NCBI RefSeq assembly: GCF_017654505.1
Contig: NC_054535.1
Coordinates: 86,308,785-86,372,784 of the forward strand
Reading direction: 5' to 3'
Length of the DNA: 64,000 bases
Origin: Polyodon spathula
Lineage: Eukaryota; Chordata; Actinopteri; Acipenseriformes; Polyodontidae
This document shows, piece by piece, positions 24,878 through 37,300 of this stretch. A model generated the notes under the pieces. It was not told the origin of the DNA and ran no database searches. It saw only the letters and a program-made list of their open reading frames with translations. The translations under genes and the position numbers were made by a program. Numbering within the stretch: the stretch's first letter is position 1; every line of letters begins with the position of its first letter.

Positions 24878-27113
24878 TACGATATGTATCGTGACACAGG
24901 TGTAGTGATGTCAGAGTTTGTGCTGGCCTCTGGTGACAGCTCCGGGTCGTGTTAGCTGTCTACTAATAACAACAAGCAACAATTAGAGACGAGACAAAAC
25001 AAGCAAAACACTCAGGTCTTTCCGGTTCGTTTCCTTAACCATAAACAAAGGAACAGATCATGTCGCTCCGTCCCCTATTTGTACTGTCACTCATGACCCC
25101 TTTGTAAGCGACTGCAACCGCTACTCCCATCTGCGGCAGCCACATCATTTCCCTTCTGGGTCGATGAGTTAGTGCACCGGAGCTCCACCCACTTTCTAGA
25201 TGACAGACTTCCTTTTAACCCTGGGAATGAATTGTCAGATCATCAGGGTACTCTGTTCCCTTTACTTAGCGCCCTCACATGTCGGGAGGGAGATTTAGTA
25301 CCAAGAATCATTCTATTTCTGTCACAATATCACATTGGCATGTTGATATTAATGTAAGGGAGGGTTAAAGGAGTGCAGTATAATGAACAGTTGATAAAGT
25401 TGTTTTGTTTTTTTTATCCTTGACGTGGTAAATACCAGCTTTGGTTTTGTCTTTTAAACCGTGATAGAGAACACCCCTCGGGAAGCAAGTGAAGTGTTCT
25501 TATACAGCTGAAGTGTTCTCTAAGACTGAGATAGCCACCAGACACTATATGAATCAATACATAAATAAATACATATGTATTACTTGTCATGACGCATGTG
25601 CATCAACATATAACATGAATTGAATAAGTAAAAGCAAAACATTAGGCAAGTCCATGTTAATAAACTAAAATAATAAAGTAACGGACAAACTAATGTAACT
25701 AAAGCAAAACAACACAGTCAAAAAGCTTAAATCGCTATGCACTATGACATTAGCTGGCAGTTGTGTTTCGGGCTATCACAATGGTGAAGCAACTCACCAG
25801 ACTTGTGTCTGATTTCAGGTTTTTTTTAAGAGTTCGAACAATTTTGTGTAGCAAGAGAAACAGCGGCACACTTTGCCGTTTGTTTGCATGCCATTTTGCA
25901 CTCATGGAAATCAGAATACAAAACAATTCAATGATATGATGGTGGTTCTGTAAATATATTTAATAAACCAATCAGTATCCCTCAAGACACTTGCGTTGAA
26001 GTCGCTTTTTTACAAAACAGTACTGTATACGTTGTGGACAAATCACTACTGGTGCCAAGAAGGTGGTGTTCCTTTAGCCGGGGCATTTACAAGGGTGTTC
26101 CTATGCTCAGAGACTTCTGTACCACCACTGCTTAGACAATTAAAATAGTGCCATGATTATGAAAATCAAACCCATTATACTTATTGTTACCTTTAGTCAC
26201 TATATTATGCAGTGACAAATGAATCTATTACACAATTTATTTATTTGTTATTTATTTTAAGTGCATAGGACAACCTGTGTATGAGAGAGTGAAAACATGG
26301 GAAAGAGACTTGAAATGTCTGCATGCAATATATATATGCTTTTCTCAATTTCTTAAATATATAGATTATTGTCATATTATTTACACCTGACACATGCTGC
26401 CAAAGTCATATTTTCCATGTATATTCTGGTTCAGTTTCATTAAACAGCATTTTCCTTCAAACAAGTGATTGCTTGTATCTCCCAGTACATTGCATAATGT
26501 AGGATCACATTAGCCTGCTCCTGGTGCGAATCGACCACACTGAAACATATTGTATTAATCTGAAAATGCAGGGAGTGTTGTCCAGCATAACATTGAGTGT
26601 TAGTAGGTCCTAAAAAGCCCAGAAGTAATTGTTAGTGTTGCTATTCTGCAAACGTATTCTACAGGCTTCCAAAATGTTGAACTCTAAAACTTAAAAGAAA
26701 TCAAGAGAGTCAACAGGAAAGACCAATAGCAACCTGAGATGTTTTGTCTACTTCAGGGCAGGGAGTGATTTTAAAATGCTGTTCCGCTCATGGTGTAAAC
26801 ATGCAAATCAGACCCTAAGGAAAAGGGACAACACTGGTAGGAGTAACAGTCAAGTTAGCTCAGATAAGAAATTGCATGCAAGGATTCAGCTCATCACCAT
26901 TAGGAATGAATGCAAATTCAGGATATGTGCCCTTCAGAAACCTATAGAAACAAGAACAAGAGCCCGACCACAAATGAAGTGAATTCTCAATTTTGAACGT
27001 GTGAGTGAGGGGCCACAACAGACTGGTCCCTCAGGACCCACTTAATTCACAGAGAAACAAAATAATTCCTATTTGAGGTAACGAAGTACAAACTCTTTGC
27101 TGTGTCTCGTGAT

Positions 27114-28358
27114 TAGTGTTCCGCGTTTTCGGTTTTTATCTTTTAAAAAAAAAATCCCATAATTTTTCAGAGTTTTTTTTACATATATTAAAATAGGGAT
27201 AAAATCGGTACAAAATAGTTTTTAATTGAAACATTGGTAAAAATTGGGTCAAAAAATCTCACTTTACATGTTGAATATGATGAGGAGCAGTTCTGGTTTC
27301 TGATTAGGTTTAATGTCCCTGGCATGTATGATGAAGCAGAATCTGTGCAAGTCTAAGGCACATTTTCCCAAAAGTTAGTTGGTACTTTGCGAATGTTTGG
27401 GCAATCGCTGTGCTGACAGAAATATTATCTACAGAAGGTATGAACAGGACATCAGCACAAAGCAAGCCAGGTTTATTCACCTTCAAATCATAAAAGAAAA
27501 TTGACAACTAAAGCATCATCATTTTCTGTCAAATATTTACCATTAAGATTGTCGGCTTTAGGCAGTGTGTTACTACTGACAGTACTGTCGAACAAAGTCA
27601 CCAATACCCTCTCTGCAATAAACAGTGGTTGTCCAGCAAAACACAGCGCTCTGACAAACTCATTAACACAGTCATTCAGCACTCTCTTGTTATTAAAGCA
27701 TGTGTAAAAGCCACATAAATAGATTGCATGTCTCTCAATTCACTTTCTTGTTTTAGTTTAATGTGTCGCTTATTTTTCAGTATGTTCTTTTATTGTCAGT
27801 GCGAACATGTACCTCAGTGCAGCAGTATGTGCAGCGCTATGCATCCTCTGCCTCACTTGACCCACATCTGCTATTTTTGCTTTTTTTATACTTCGAAACA
27901 TTTGTTTTCCTTTGAATATTCATAAACTGATTTATGTTTCTCACTAAAAATAGAATATTTTCATGTCAGTATTTCAATTTAATTTTTAATCAAGATAGTA
28001 GTTTCTACGCCCAGGATTGCCACAATAATCTGACTTTGATTGGCCAATATAATCAGATAATATTAATGTGTTTGTGAAGTGACAGAGAACCACGTTTTGA
28101 ATGTTATTTGATCCTTTGACATCTAAACGTCTGCTGTATCCACTTAGGATGAAGAGTAGAGCTGTTTATTACAATGTCAGAGTCAAAATAAAACAGCATT
28201 TTAATCAAAATATTGTGCATTTCCTAGAAAATAGTACAGGGAAAATATTGAATAATAGACAAAAATTGGGTATATCAGTAAAAACCAACGTCCAGTGAAA
28301 AAAGAAATCCTGTAATTTTTCGGTAAAATTCGGAATAAACTGGAAACGCGGAACACTA
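27114..28358 (-). mobile_element. hAT-superfamily DNA transposon relic
   Basis: The ends are inverted repeats (TAGTGTTCCGCGTTT at 27114 and its complement ending at 28358). They are flanked by an 8-bp duplication, CTCGTGAT (27106-27113) and CTCATGAT (28359-28366), one mismatch apart, which is typical of hAT elements. The minus strand has transposase-like fragments: ALCFAGQPLFIAE, TLPKADNLNGKYL and a downstream block ISVSTAIAQTFAKYQ. The FxRxLxxAgqPLfiae pattern resembles the CGGBP1/BED-hAT type. Stops and shifts break the frame, and the catalytic and dimerisation regions are not seen in full. Confidence 0.78.
27310..27682 (-). pseudogene. hAT transposase fragments (CGGBP1-like type)
   Basis: Two overlapping minus-strand frames (27488-27682 and 27310-27507) carry the recognisable hAT blocks DCVNEFVRALCFAGQPLFIAE, NLNGKYLTENDD and TAIAQTFAKYQLTF. 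A BED-finger-like segment may lie upstream around 27790-27900 but is too broken to call. The small size of the whole element (1.25 kb) suggests an internally deleted copy. The family assignment is by eye and the CGGBP1 similarity is tentative. Confidence 0.55.
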
Positions 28359-29469
28359 CTCATGATGTGTTGGGTGGAAGGTTTAGAAATCTGTAACTTG
28401 CAAGTTCTGCATTTAAGAAAATAGCAGGGATTTGCTTCCATTTGCATATGATCCCATTTCTAATGCAGCTGTCTTCTTGTACTGTTCTTATACCCATATC
28501 TTTGTCTGGTGCTTGTTATGCTGTTTATGTCCTTCAAAGAGCATTAATTCTGTCACTGAGACAAGTGTGTTTTTATTAACACAGCCGCAACATAATTAAT
28601 GAGTTCAGCTCCTAAATATAATGAATGCAAACTCACGGGCCCTGCTTTTCAGAATGAAAGACAATGGCACAGGTTGATTTAGTCTGTGCTGTGTTGCTGC
28701 TCAACTCCACTGTCTTGGGGTGCATGAGATCAACATACTGTGGTAGTTTGAACTTCTCATTAATTACCATCTGTTTTAATTGAAGCAGCCAGAACCAGAA
28801 TGTTCTCCTGAGAGAGAATGAATGATGCACTGAGCACCACTGCAGAAAAACAAACTAATAACTAAGTAATGAAACATACAGTAAATGCAGTCCTACCACT
28901 CACTGCCAAATGTTCAATGGAAGAAAAGAGCCAATCAACATTAGAACTTGACACAGGAAAATATTTTGGAGCTTGGCATAAAAACAATTGCTTGTCCTGA
29001 AATAATTATCAGCTTAGAGTAATAGAGTCAGCTTACCAGTACAGCCCTTGCGCTTGATGCACAACACACATTTTCTGTAGTTTGATAATATGTTTACTGT
29101 CTCGCGGTTAGCTTTGTAATAAGTGTTGCCTAGATATTATAGCTCTTGTTGTTTTTAACTTTCATTTTTGTATTTCTAAAAAAAAAAAAATGACCAGAAA
29201 TACTTTTTTCAAAAGGACAGGCTGTAAAATGTGTTTGTGTTTGGGAGTACATTTTTGCAGTACATAATGATATATTACTGAGCAACACAAACTGTACTAT
29301 TGAAAATCATTAAAATAATGTTGCAATGCATTTGTCGCAATGCATTTTTTCTATGACTTTTTTTTGCTCACTAATTATATGCCTCTATTTTCAAAAGGAG
29401 CAACGGACTTGCAAAGCTCTTTGCAAGTAGTTTTTACGACCCCCGTAATTGAAACGGCAATTGATTTCA

Positions 29470-29791
29470 GGGGGAGGGTATAGGTCAGCAAGGGTGTCCT
29501 CGGCTCACCAGCGACCCCTGTAGTCTGGCCGGGCACCTGCGGGCTTGCCTGTTAGCTACCGGGGAGCTGCATTGTCCTCCTACACTGTAGCTCCTGGGTG
29601 GCTGGATGGTGAATCCGCAGTGTGTAAAGAAGCGGTCGGCTGACGGCACACACTTCGGAGGACAGCGTGTGTCAGCGCAGGGGTGGTAGCAGTGAGCTGA
29701 GTCCAAGTAATAATTGGGCATTTCAAATTGGGAGAAAATAACAAAAATAATTGTCAATGACTAAATTAAAAAAAAAAAAAAAAAAAAAAAA
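29470..29791 (+). repeat. SINE with poly-A tail
   Basis: This is a GC-rich block of about 290 bp (GACCCCTGTAGTCTGGCCGG, then GTGTAAAGAAGCGGTCGGCT, CGGAGGACAGCGTGTG, GGCATTTCAAATTGGGAGAA in order) ending in about 27 A. Its composition contrasts sharply with the AT-rich surroundings. I recall similar sequences as abundant in acipenseriform fishes, but that is memory, not a search. The precise left edge and duplication are unclear. Confidence 0.7.
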
Positions 29792-30199
29792 TACAGGTTA
29801 GGGGTAAAAATTTTTAAATATAATGGCCTATATATATTTAGCTTCAGAAAGCCCTAAATAGCAGGAAACAAGAGGGATTTTTTTGTTGTTGCTGCAAACA
29901 AACTCTTCATCCCAGTCCTCTGAAAGCCAGGGTGAAGAGCCTCCTTTCCCTGCAACTCGCCACCACCTCACCAGAGAGAACCATCCTAAATGCTCTTGAA
30001 AAAATAATTTAAAAAATCAGTATGAGAAACGAAAAACATGTACGGGTAGTGTGTGGCATAGCTGAAGCAATTAAACAAATCCGTATATTGGTTGACGGGG
30101 TTGCGTGCCAATGAGCGTCTAATCCAGGAGCTCCACAATAGCAATACATTACTGGATCATATGGTAATGGCAATACAGAACATTTCTGACACAGAAACT

Positions 30200-31230
30200 G
30201 TCATCTATGTCCCCTGGTAACACTTCTTGTCCGTGATCCAGAGCAAGCTCCAGACCATGCTGAGTGGCAATACTGTGCAGCATGCAATACACCATAATTT
30301 GCATACCTTAGCAGGGTTATAATGTAGCTCACCAGTAGATTTTATGTAGACCTCTAAATCTGTTTTTCAGAAATGTGAGCACTGTTCTATTTTGTTTCTG
30401 GTTCTGTGTCTGGATTTAAAATTGGGATTATCAGCCATGGTTTAAGTGGGTATGCACTGTCACCTGCAAACATACTTCTAGTACTTCAAGTGTTATTCAG
30501 AGGACACCCTGACAAATAAACTTACCTAAAAGCCAGTCTCCTCTTAGAAGCCTCTGTTCACATTTTCTAAATAAACCACTGTTCTGTAGAATGAATGAAT
30601 GAATCATGGCATCCGCTAGGGTACTTCACAATTACATCTGTGATGATACAATGAGCATCACATACGACCTGCACATTTATGGAATGATAGTGCTTTCTGT
30701 TTCGGAATGCAGGTTCATTATATTAATCTGGGCACAATGCAACATTTGTGCAATATATGGCACCCAATACATTAGGGATGCCTGCCAATTGATACAAAGC
30801 ATGTTTGGCATTATGTTGTTTTGCCTCACCTTTTGGGAATTTGATATACTGTGTTGCTCTATGATATAGTGCATTTGTGACATCAGTCAGTGTCGTTGAC
30901 ATTGACAATTGACTCATGCCCGATCTATCGTGTCGTCTGGATCACTCCTGTTGCATAGAAATGTAGAGCTGCTGTAACCTTTACTGGCACAGGTATTGCG
31001 TGACTTCGGGCTGTTGTCGATTCTAACTCACCATTCAACATATCACACTCTGTTATTGTTCCGGTATCTAATCTATATCTACGCAGAACCTGCATACAAG
31101 TTAGATCTAAAAATATTAGTTGTCGTCTTGCTATCCTGGGATGAGGGTAAGGTTGTCTTCTCCACCCTTCTCTCTCTTGCTGCACTCTGAAGCTCAGTAA
31201 TGCTTCTGTATCATCCATTGTTGAAAACAA
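30200..31230 (-). pseudogene. HARBI1-like transposase pseudogene
   Basis: From 31230 downwards the minus strand encodes LRRYRLDTGTITECDMLN and HAIPVPVKVTAALHFYATG, the N-terminal block of Harbinger nucleases. After a shift at about 30920 it continues DVTNALYHRATQYIKFP and AGIPNVLGAIYCTNVAL. The first catalytic aspartate expected in GAID is tyrosine here (codon at 30755-30753). A later SCHDSFI-like block keeps the second aspartate, then a tandem ATTC expansion (about 30588-30604) disrupts the frame. The C-terminal CMLHS.A..HG-like block lies near 30260. It is inactive by several independent lesions. Confidence 0.8.
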
Positions 31231-33989
31231 CTAACTTTGACAGAGGTCGCACCTTAAATACGACGCTGGAGGGGTCATGTCTTAATTAGCGACTGTATTT
31301 TGGTGTACTTAGTGGGCACGTCAGTGTTTTGCACCTTTTGAAAATAAAGCATTATTTGCAAAATAGAACCAGTTAACAATTTCAATTGCTTAACAAGCTG
31401 TAATGCGAGTGTATTTTCAAAAAGCACAAAGCCTAACATTCCATTGCTTTACTGACTTTTACGACTTTTGAAAATACAGTTTGACACCTTTCTGCTGTTG
31501 CAAAAGTGTTGTGCAAACTGTTTTTCCCTGTGCCCCTTCTGTTATTGTTCACTTGATATTGTGTCCCTCCCTTCCTTCCAGTTGTTGCCAGAATCTTTAA
31601 AAATGGATGGGCAATATTGTTTTGATAAGTCTAATAGCTAGACAGGTTTTTTTGCTTGGAAACTCCTTGATTACATACTTCACTGCTTATAAATTGTGTT
31701 TCAATACAGGATCTGTTTTTATTCAGAGACCTCTTGATTTCATCAGTACAGTCTTAGTAATAATAAAACATCATTGTAGTATTAATAAAACGCTGCAATG
31801 CACACTCTCAAACCTTGAGTTGTGTATCATGTAACATTAACAGCTGGTTTCGCATACCCTGATTAGCAATAATCCTGGACTACCTTACATTTGTTGAATC
31901 GGGTATTTCAGATGTGGAGTTCGTGAAACCAGCCAAAAGACTTCTTTTAGATGTAGTAAATAGATTTATTTACCTTTCCAGGTACATTTTCATTTAATTT
32001 CACTAACATGTGCATTTCTTAGTGTGCCTTGCACACCAGGTTTATAATTGTCTTACCCCAGTGATGCATTAATTTTGGAATCGTAATTATTTACCGTAGA
32101 TTTGTTCTGAGTTTATGTGTGTTAAAAAAAACCAAAAACTGATTTGCATTTGGTGTGCAATGGCCTTCAGTACATTGGTTAGAATAGTTCCTGCCAACTC
32201 TGTGCCCAAACTTTTCAGTCCTCCTTTTAATTTTATAATATAGTAATTCTTAAATTACAGTATTTATCTTAATAAATTGGAATTTCAAAAAATACAATGG
32301 TGACCTCCAGCTCACAAGGTTTAGCAAAACATTCTCCCTATTCTAGAGACCCCTACTGTTCCTCTTTGAAATGGGCATATCAGTACTATGGCACCAAGTT
32401 TGCTTCCACTATTTTTGAAAGCTTTCTCCTATGTATAAGCCAGTGCTCAAAGTGTGCCTATAGTGAGTACCTATTTGATTTCTAAACCTGGGACCATGAT
32501 GGAGAGACTGGATATTTGACTACTGTAAATGGTGCAATTTATGACTGCACATTTTTCATGTATGCTTTCTTTTAAATTTAATAGAAAACAAGATCATTGT
32601 TTTTTCAAGTGGCCCCTGAATGGTATTCAGAAGAACTATTGTATAAAACGTATTTAGTACAGCTGTGTCCTTAGCTGTACAGTTTATGCATGAGGATTAG
32701 CATGAAATAATATTAAATCAGGATTTCACAGTAACTGTTAATAGATTCAGCAATTTGAAAGCCTATATTTGTGTCTCAATCATGATAAAATGACTACAGC
32801 TTTGTTGTTGATAAGTGTCATTTAATAGTAATAAGAAATTGCAAAATCAGTTCGGACGAAAAATAAAGACTTGATTAATGCCAGTAAAATGTCAAGGTCA
32901 CCTAAAGTATCTGATCTGAGTTTGGCACTGCAATCAGCTCACAGGCTGGTGGATAACCTGAACTCTATTCCTCTCATGGTGTGTGTGGATACAGTGGAAC
33001 CTGTCACATCTCATTTAATTGGTTCCAACGTAAAAACGTTGCATCTCAGAGGGAGGCGTTATACTACATTGTAGTTCCTTTATTAACATCTTGGCAGTAT
33101 AAATTAACAATGTGCGGTATACTAAAGAAAGAATCTGTGAAAATTATTGCAAAACAAAGCATGTAATACACTATTTAGCAAGTTACAAAACAGTATTCCA
33201 AAAATGGTTCTTACCATGCTTTCTCAGTCCATGCCAAAGTAATCAGACTTTTTTTTTCTTCTTTTGCACCGTAGTGTGTTAACCCAAGACAGAAATGGTG
33301 TTTAACACAACAACAACAAAAGCAGACACACAAACACAAACTGGCTATGGAGATTGACAATAAATAACATAAATAAATAATAATAATTAAACAATTTAAC
33401 ATTACAGTCATTTTTGTTTTCTTTTATTGAACATATCTTATTGCTTTAAAAAAAAAAAAGTGCAACGGAACCCATTCTGCCCTGCTAAGAGTTGAATGTA
33501 CTGGTTTAGAGTCATAATGAAATGTGCATGAATGTGTAAATGACGCACACTAGAGGTTCTTCGATTACTATACAGCATCATACCTTACAGGGTTGCATAG
33601 GATAGCTTCTACTTTGTCAAAAATTGCTATTGACCTCTGTACTGCTGCCAATGTACCGATGTCTAGTATTTTGTTCATAACCAATTGTAAAGCACATGCT
33701 CTCTAACCAAAAAACAAACCACATCTGGCAGTCAGTGTGTTAAATTAAAATATGTTACAATCCAGGCTACAGTATAATACATGGGAAATGTTTTCCGGAC
33801 AGGGATATTCCCAGTGGGACAAGTGATTTTTACTCTTTACTTGTCTGTAGGGGTATTGGTCTCGAATTGAGCAAAACAATATATTTTTGGGGTCTTTTCA
33901 TTTGACGACTGCTTAAATTTATCCTTGGCGTGACTTACCTTTCAAATAAACAGATCTGGGGTGATGAGGTCAGATTAATAAAATATAGA

Positions 33990-34265
33990 ATTAAATGCTT
34001 CTTGGAAAGAGTGGCTATTTGGAGAGAGTCTCTTCACCAACCAAGGTTATGAATTTGGCAGTTTCATCACACAAAAATATATCTATAGAATAAACACACA
34101 CGTGCTTTCTTAGAGAAAGGGTATCTGATTAGGTCTCTTGGACATTTATTTGACAGGCAAGGTAAATGTTTTATTGATGGCATTCGTTCACAGAGAAATT
34201 CTATCTAATCCCACAAGCCTTATTATTATTGGATTAAGGTTTCTTTGTCATTTTTTGTGAAAGCT
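33990..34265 (+). pseudogene. Possible LINE (L1-type) ORF2 C-terminal scrap
   Basis: The + strand in shifting frames gives FLEKGYLIRSLGHLFDRQGKC, then WHSFTEKFYLIPQALLLL in another frame. This resembles the conserved 'G I..+.HL.. . G . ... F ... Y .L' pattern downstream of L1 reverse transcriptase. It is short and broken, and the family is uncertain. Confidence 0.35.
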
Positions 34266-34342
34266 AGTCTTGAATATGCAGAATGGTCACTATTAACCTG
34301 GTAATTATCTGGAGAGTGTCATGTAACAGAAGCAAAACACTT

Positions 34343-34367
34343 GGGGGGGGGGGGGGGGGGGGGGGGG
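34343..34367. repeat. Poly-G homopolymer (25 G)
   Basis: An uninterrupted run of 25 G follows ACACTT and precedes TGCTG. It is listed because G-runs this long are rare in AT-rich introns. Confidence 0.95.
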
Positions 34368-37300
34368 TGCTGTTTTAATCATGGAATAAGTTATATATTG
34401 GCAGTCCATGTGAAGAAAGTGTCTTGCATTCTAAAATGTGTTGAATTTGAAGCCATAGGCTTAAGAGAAAATACATTGATGGAATAAAATGGCTCTAGAT
34501 GGTTTCATGCTAAAGAATTATTGACTGTTTCTAGGCTTTTCCTGGGAGAAAATGATTTGAGTCGTTTTGAAAATGAAGGACAGTAGATACAATCTTCTTG
34601 ATCACCCCATTTTCTATGTGAAAGAAGTCACTTTACAGAATAGTTTTACATGGCAGAAGCCAAGTAAACCAGTGATGAAGGTCTCTTGCAATTTCTGTCA
34701 CATTAATCATTTGACTGCATTGTTTTAATAGCCACTTCCAGGGATGCATATCCCCAGCCACTGGGATACAGTGGAGGTGACTTCTCAGCTTCACACTTTT
34801 ACATCTACATCTGCTTATACAGTTGTGATGAAACTTGCTAACGATATTGTTAAGCAACAGTATGTCACTGAAATACATCAAATACTCTTCTACTGATGTC
34901 TACGCAATTAATTCATTATTGTAGTTTTTGATCACTTTTAATGTTGAAATGATTTTCAAGGTTTCAAGCCAACTTCATGTTAAAGTAGGTTAAAATTTAC
35001 ATTTTCAATTCAAGTAGTTATCATCATGAGACAAGAAATGAATATTTAAATATTTTGGCTTATATTTTTACTTTTACACAGGAAGATTGCTTTTGATTCA
35101 GTTATAGTATGTTTTCAAGCAACACCACATATGTTTCTATAGATTTATCTATGCAGTGGCAATTTCACAGTGGTGCCCATAAGTAGTAACAACCTCTATT
35201 AATTGTGTTATTGTTCTGAGTAGTGTTTATATTTAGGTCTTCTGTTAAGTTTTTACTCATTACATTTTTGGGTGCTTATTTATTTATTTTTTTTAGCTAT
35301 TTTCGAGTTAAATTGAAATGTTTTTTTCGGGGCTTTCACTTTTCATATACTGTATGAAATTGTTGTTTTTGGTTACTTTTGTTTTTTCTGTCACAATATG
35401 TATGGTAACTTGACAGTACTTGCACACGTCAATTGTACTTTTCTTTCCTTTGCTGTCTTTCACAATGAAATCCTGTGGTCACAAACATATTCTTCTGGTT
35501 TTCTTTTGGGTATTTCCCCACAGTTTGCAATTCTGTTTTAAATCCACAGGCGTGTAAATACTACCTATAGTACTGTAATACAGCTTTAAATCTTGCGAGC
35601 AAGAACATTGTGTATTTAAATCCAAGCGTGTTATAATCCTCCAATAGAAATGTTGGAATTTGCTGCAGCTTAATAGTTGGGGTGGGTTTAAAGTATTCAA
35701 AACAAATCAATATGAGATACAAGTCAGGAAGGAGGGGCATTGTCCAACTGCATTGGGAATTTTTTTGTATTGGGGGAGGGGGGGGGTATCGTTTTTTTAT
35801 CAGATAAAACTGAAACTCAAAACTATTTATATAGCTCATTTTAACATTGGGGTGGAAACAAAAGGTTCTTGGTGCATAGCCCGGTCTCATCTCCAGTTCC
35901 TAATGCTGTGGTACAATTATTTCTCTCCCTGTCTCTCTCACACACATATATAGTTTTACTGTCTTGTGTTTGTATTGTCAACGGCTTGAAGCCCTGAACC
36001 AACAGTTATCCACAGTGATGGTGTAGTTTCTTCACATGCCTTGTCCAGGGATCACTGAACTTCTCAGTGACAAGGTCCTTGACCAAGAATCTGGAGAAAT
36101 CAAACACAGTGATAAGGTACTGTAGTCCAATAACTCATATAATATTGATTTAGCTACAATACCCTTTCAAACTGTAATTATATGGGAATATAATTTTGAA
36201 TGGATTTATCTCCAGTGGTTAGTAAAACCAATATCTCACTTGTGGGTTTGCAGGTTGTACAGTGCCACTGTATTCCACAGTTTCATTGTTGCGTTCGGAA
36301 TGAAGGTTTTGATTTTGATATCCCACATAGATTTTCTAAATGAGAATCTAGGCAAAGTTTGTCAAAATTTTAAAAGCTCAGTTTGACACATAAGAGTTCA
36401 CATCAACAGTGTAGCGTTGTGAACTTTTACATCATTTAGAGCTGTTTAGTTTAAGGTATTAAATTATCCCACTTGGATTTAGAAACCTTGTCTTAACCGT
36501 GGAGCAGTATTGTCGATTTGGCTTATACAGCCCCATTTAATTAGAAGAAAGTTCATTGCAATCAGTTTTAATTTCCAAATGAATCTCAATTGATCCATCT
36601 AAACCATCACAGAAATGCATCATTAATCAGCACAGTGTGTCTAAATAATTAACTTAATTCTGTTTGGATTTAGTGTATGCGTTTTACTGCACTGATGTTG
36701 AAAAACCTGAATATTTAATGCAGTAGAGAACATTCAGATTTAATAATGACTGCAGCTTGCACCATTTTATGTTGAAATATCTTGGTAATTGTTGTTCATG
36801 TGCAGGGTGGGAGCATTCATGTGATGTAAAACAGTTAATCATCTGCTGTACTTTCACATAATTGTATTTTGAAATGTTTTTGTGTTTTTTTTTTTTTTTT
36901 TTTTTTTTCTCTCTCTCTGAAAACTTCTGCAGATTTCATATGACAGGCAAATGCATAAAATTATCTTGTAACAAAGGTTGTAATTTGACAGCCTGTTTCT
37001 TTTCAATTAACTACAGTAGACCAGTGCATCAATTATTTGGAGTAATTAGAACTCGGAAATGTCAGTTGAAATGAGTTTAAAAGCAAGTTGATTAAAAAAA
37101 AAAAAAACTAAAAACCCTAAAGTGTTTCTGGCTGCTGGGGTTCCATAGCAGTTTAAGGGCATTTAATTTACTGTAACTGGGGTTCTAATCAGGTTGAATA
37201 TGACAGCACCCAGAATGGAACATTCTTTTTCTAGAATGCTGATGTCATCATACCGTCATTGTACTGAAGTTTTCTACATTTGGGTAATGTGGAAGGGGGC

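Larger units (their letters stand above)
23627..25326 (-). mobile_element. Internally deleted Gypsy (Ty3-type) retrotransposon
   Basis: The element has TG...CA ends (TGTGGC at 23627, GTCACA at 25326) and an exact 5-bp target duplication ATATC (23622-23626 and 25327-25331). Read on the minus strand it has a 5' LTR portion (about 25326-24880), then protease-end and integrase remnants, then a short 3' LTR portion (about 23800-23627). Gag, the protease active-site region, reverse transcriptase and RNase H are absent. It is an old, inactive copy of a transposable element related to the LTRs at 704-1448 and 10336-10609. Confidence 0.85.
29386..31476 (-). mobile_element. PIF/Harbinger transposon relic with nested SINE
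   Basis: The outermost matching ends are TATTTTCAAAAG (29386-29397) and CTTTTGAAAATA (31465-31476), an inverted pair enclosing a minus-strand Harbinger transposase relic. The target duplication is not clear, so the borders are provisional. A SINE has inserted into the 3' part (about 29470-29791). Confidence 0.6.

Noticed and set aside
32990..33470. Possible MITE starting ACAGTGGAACC
   Set aside because: No matching inverted end could be found. The GGAACCC word near 33466 is in the wrong orientation.
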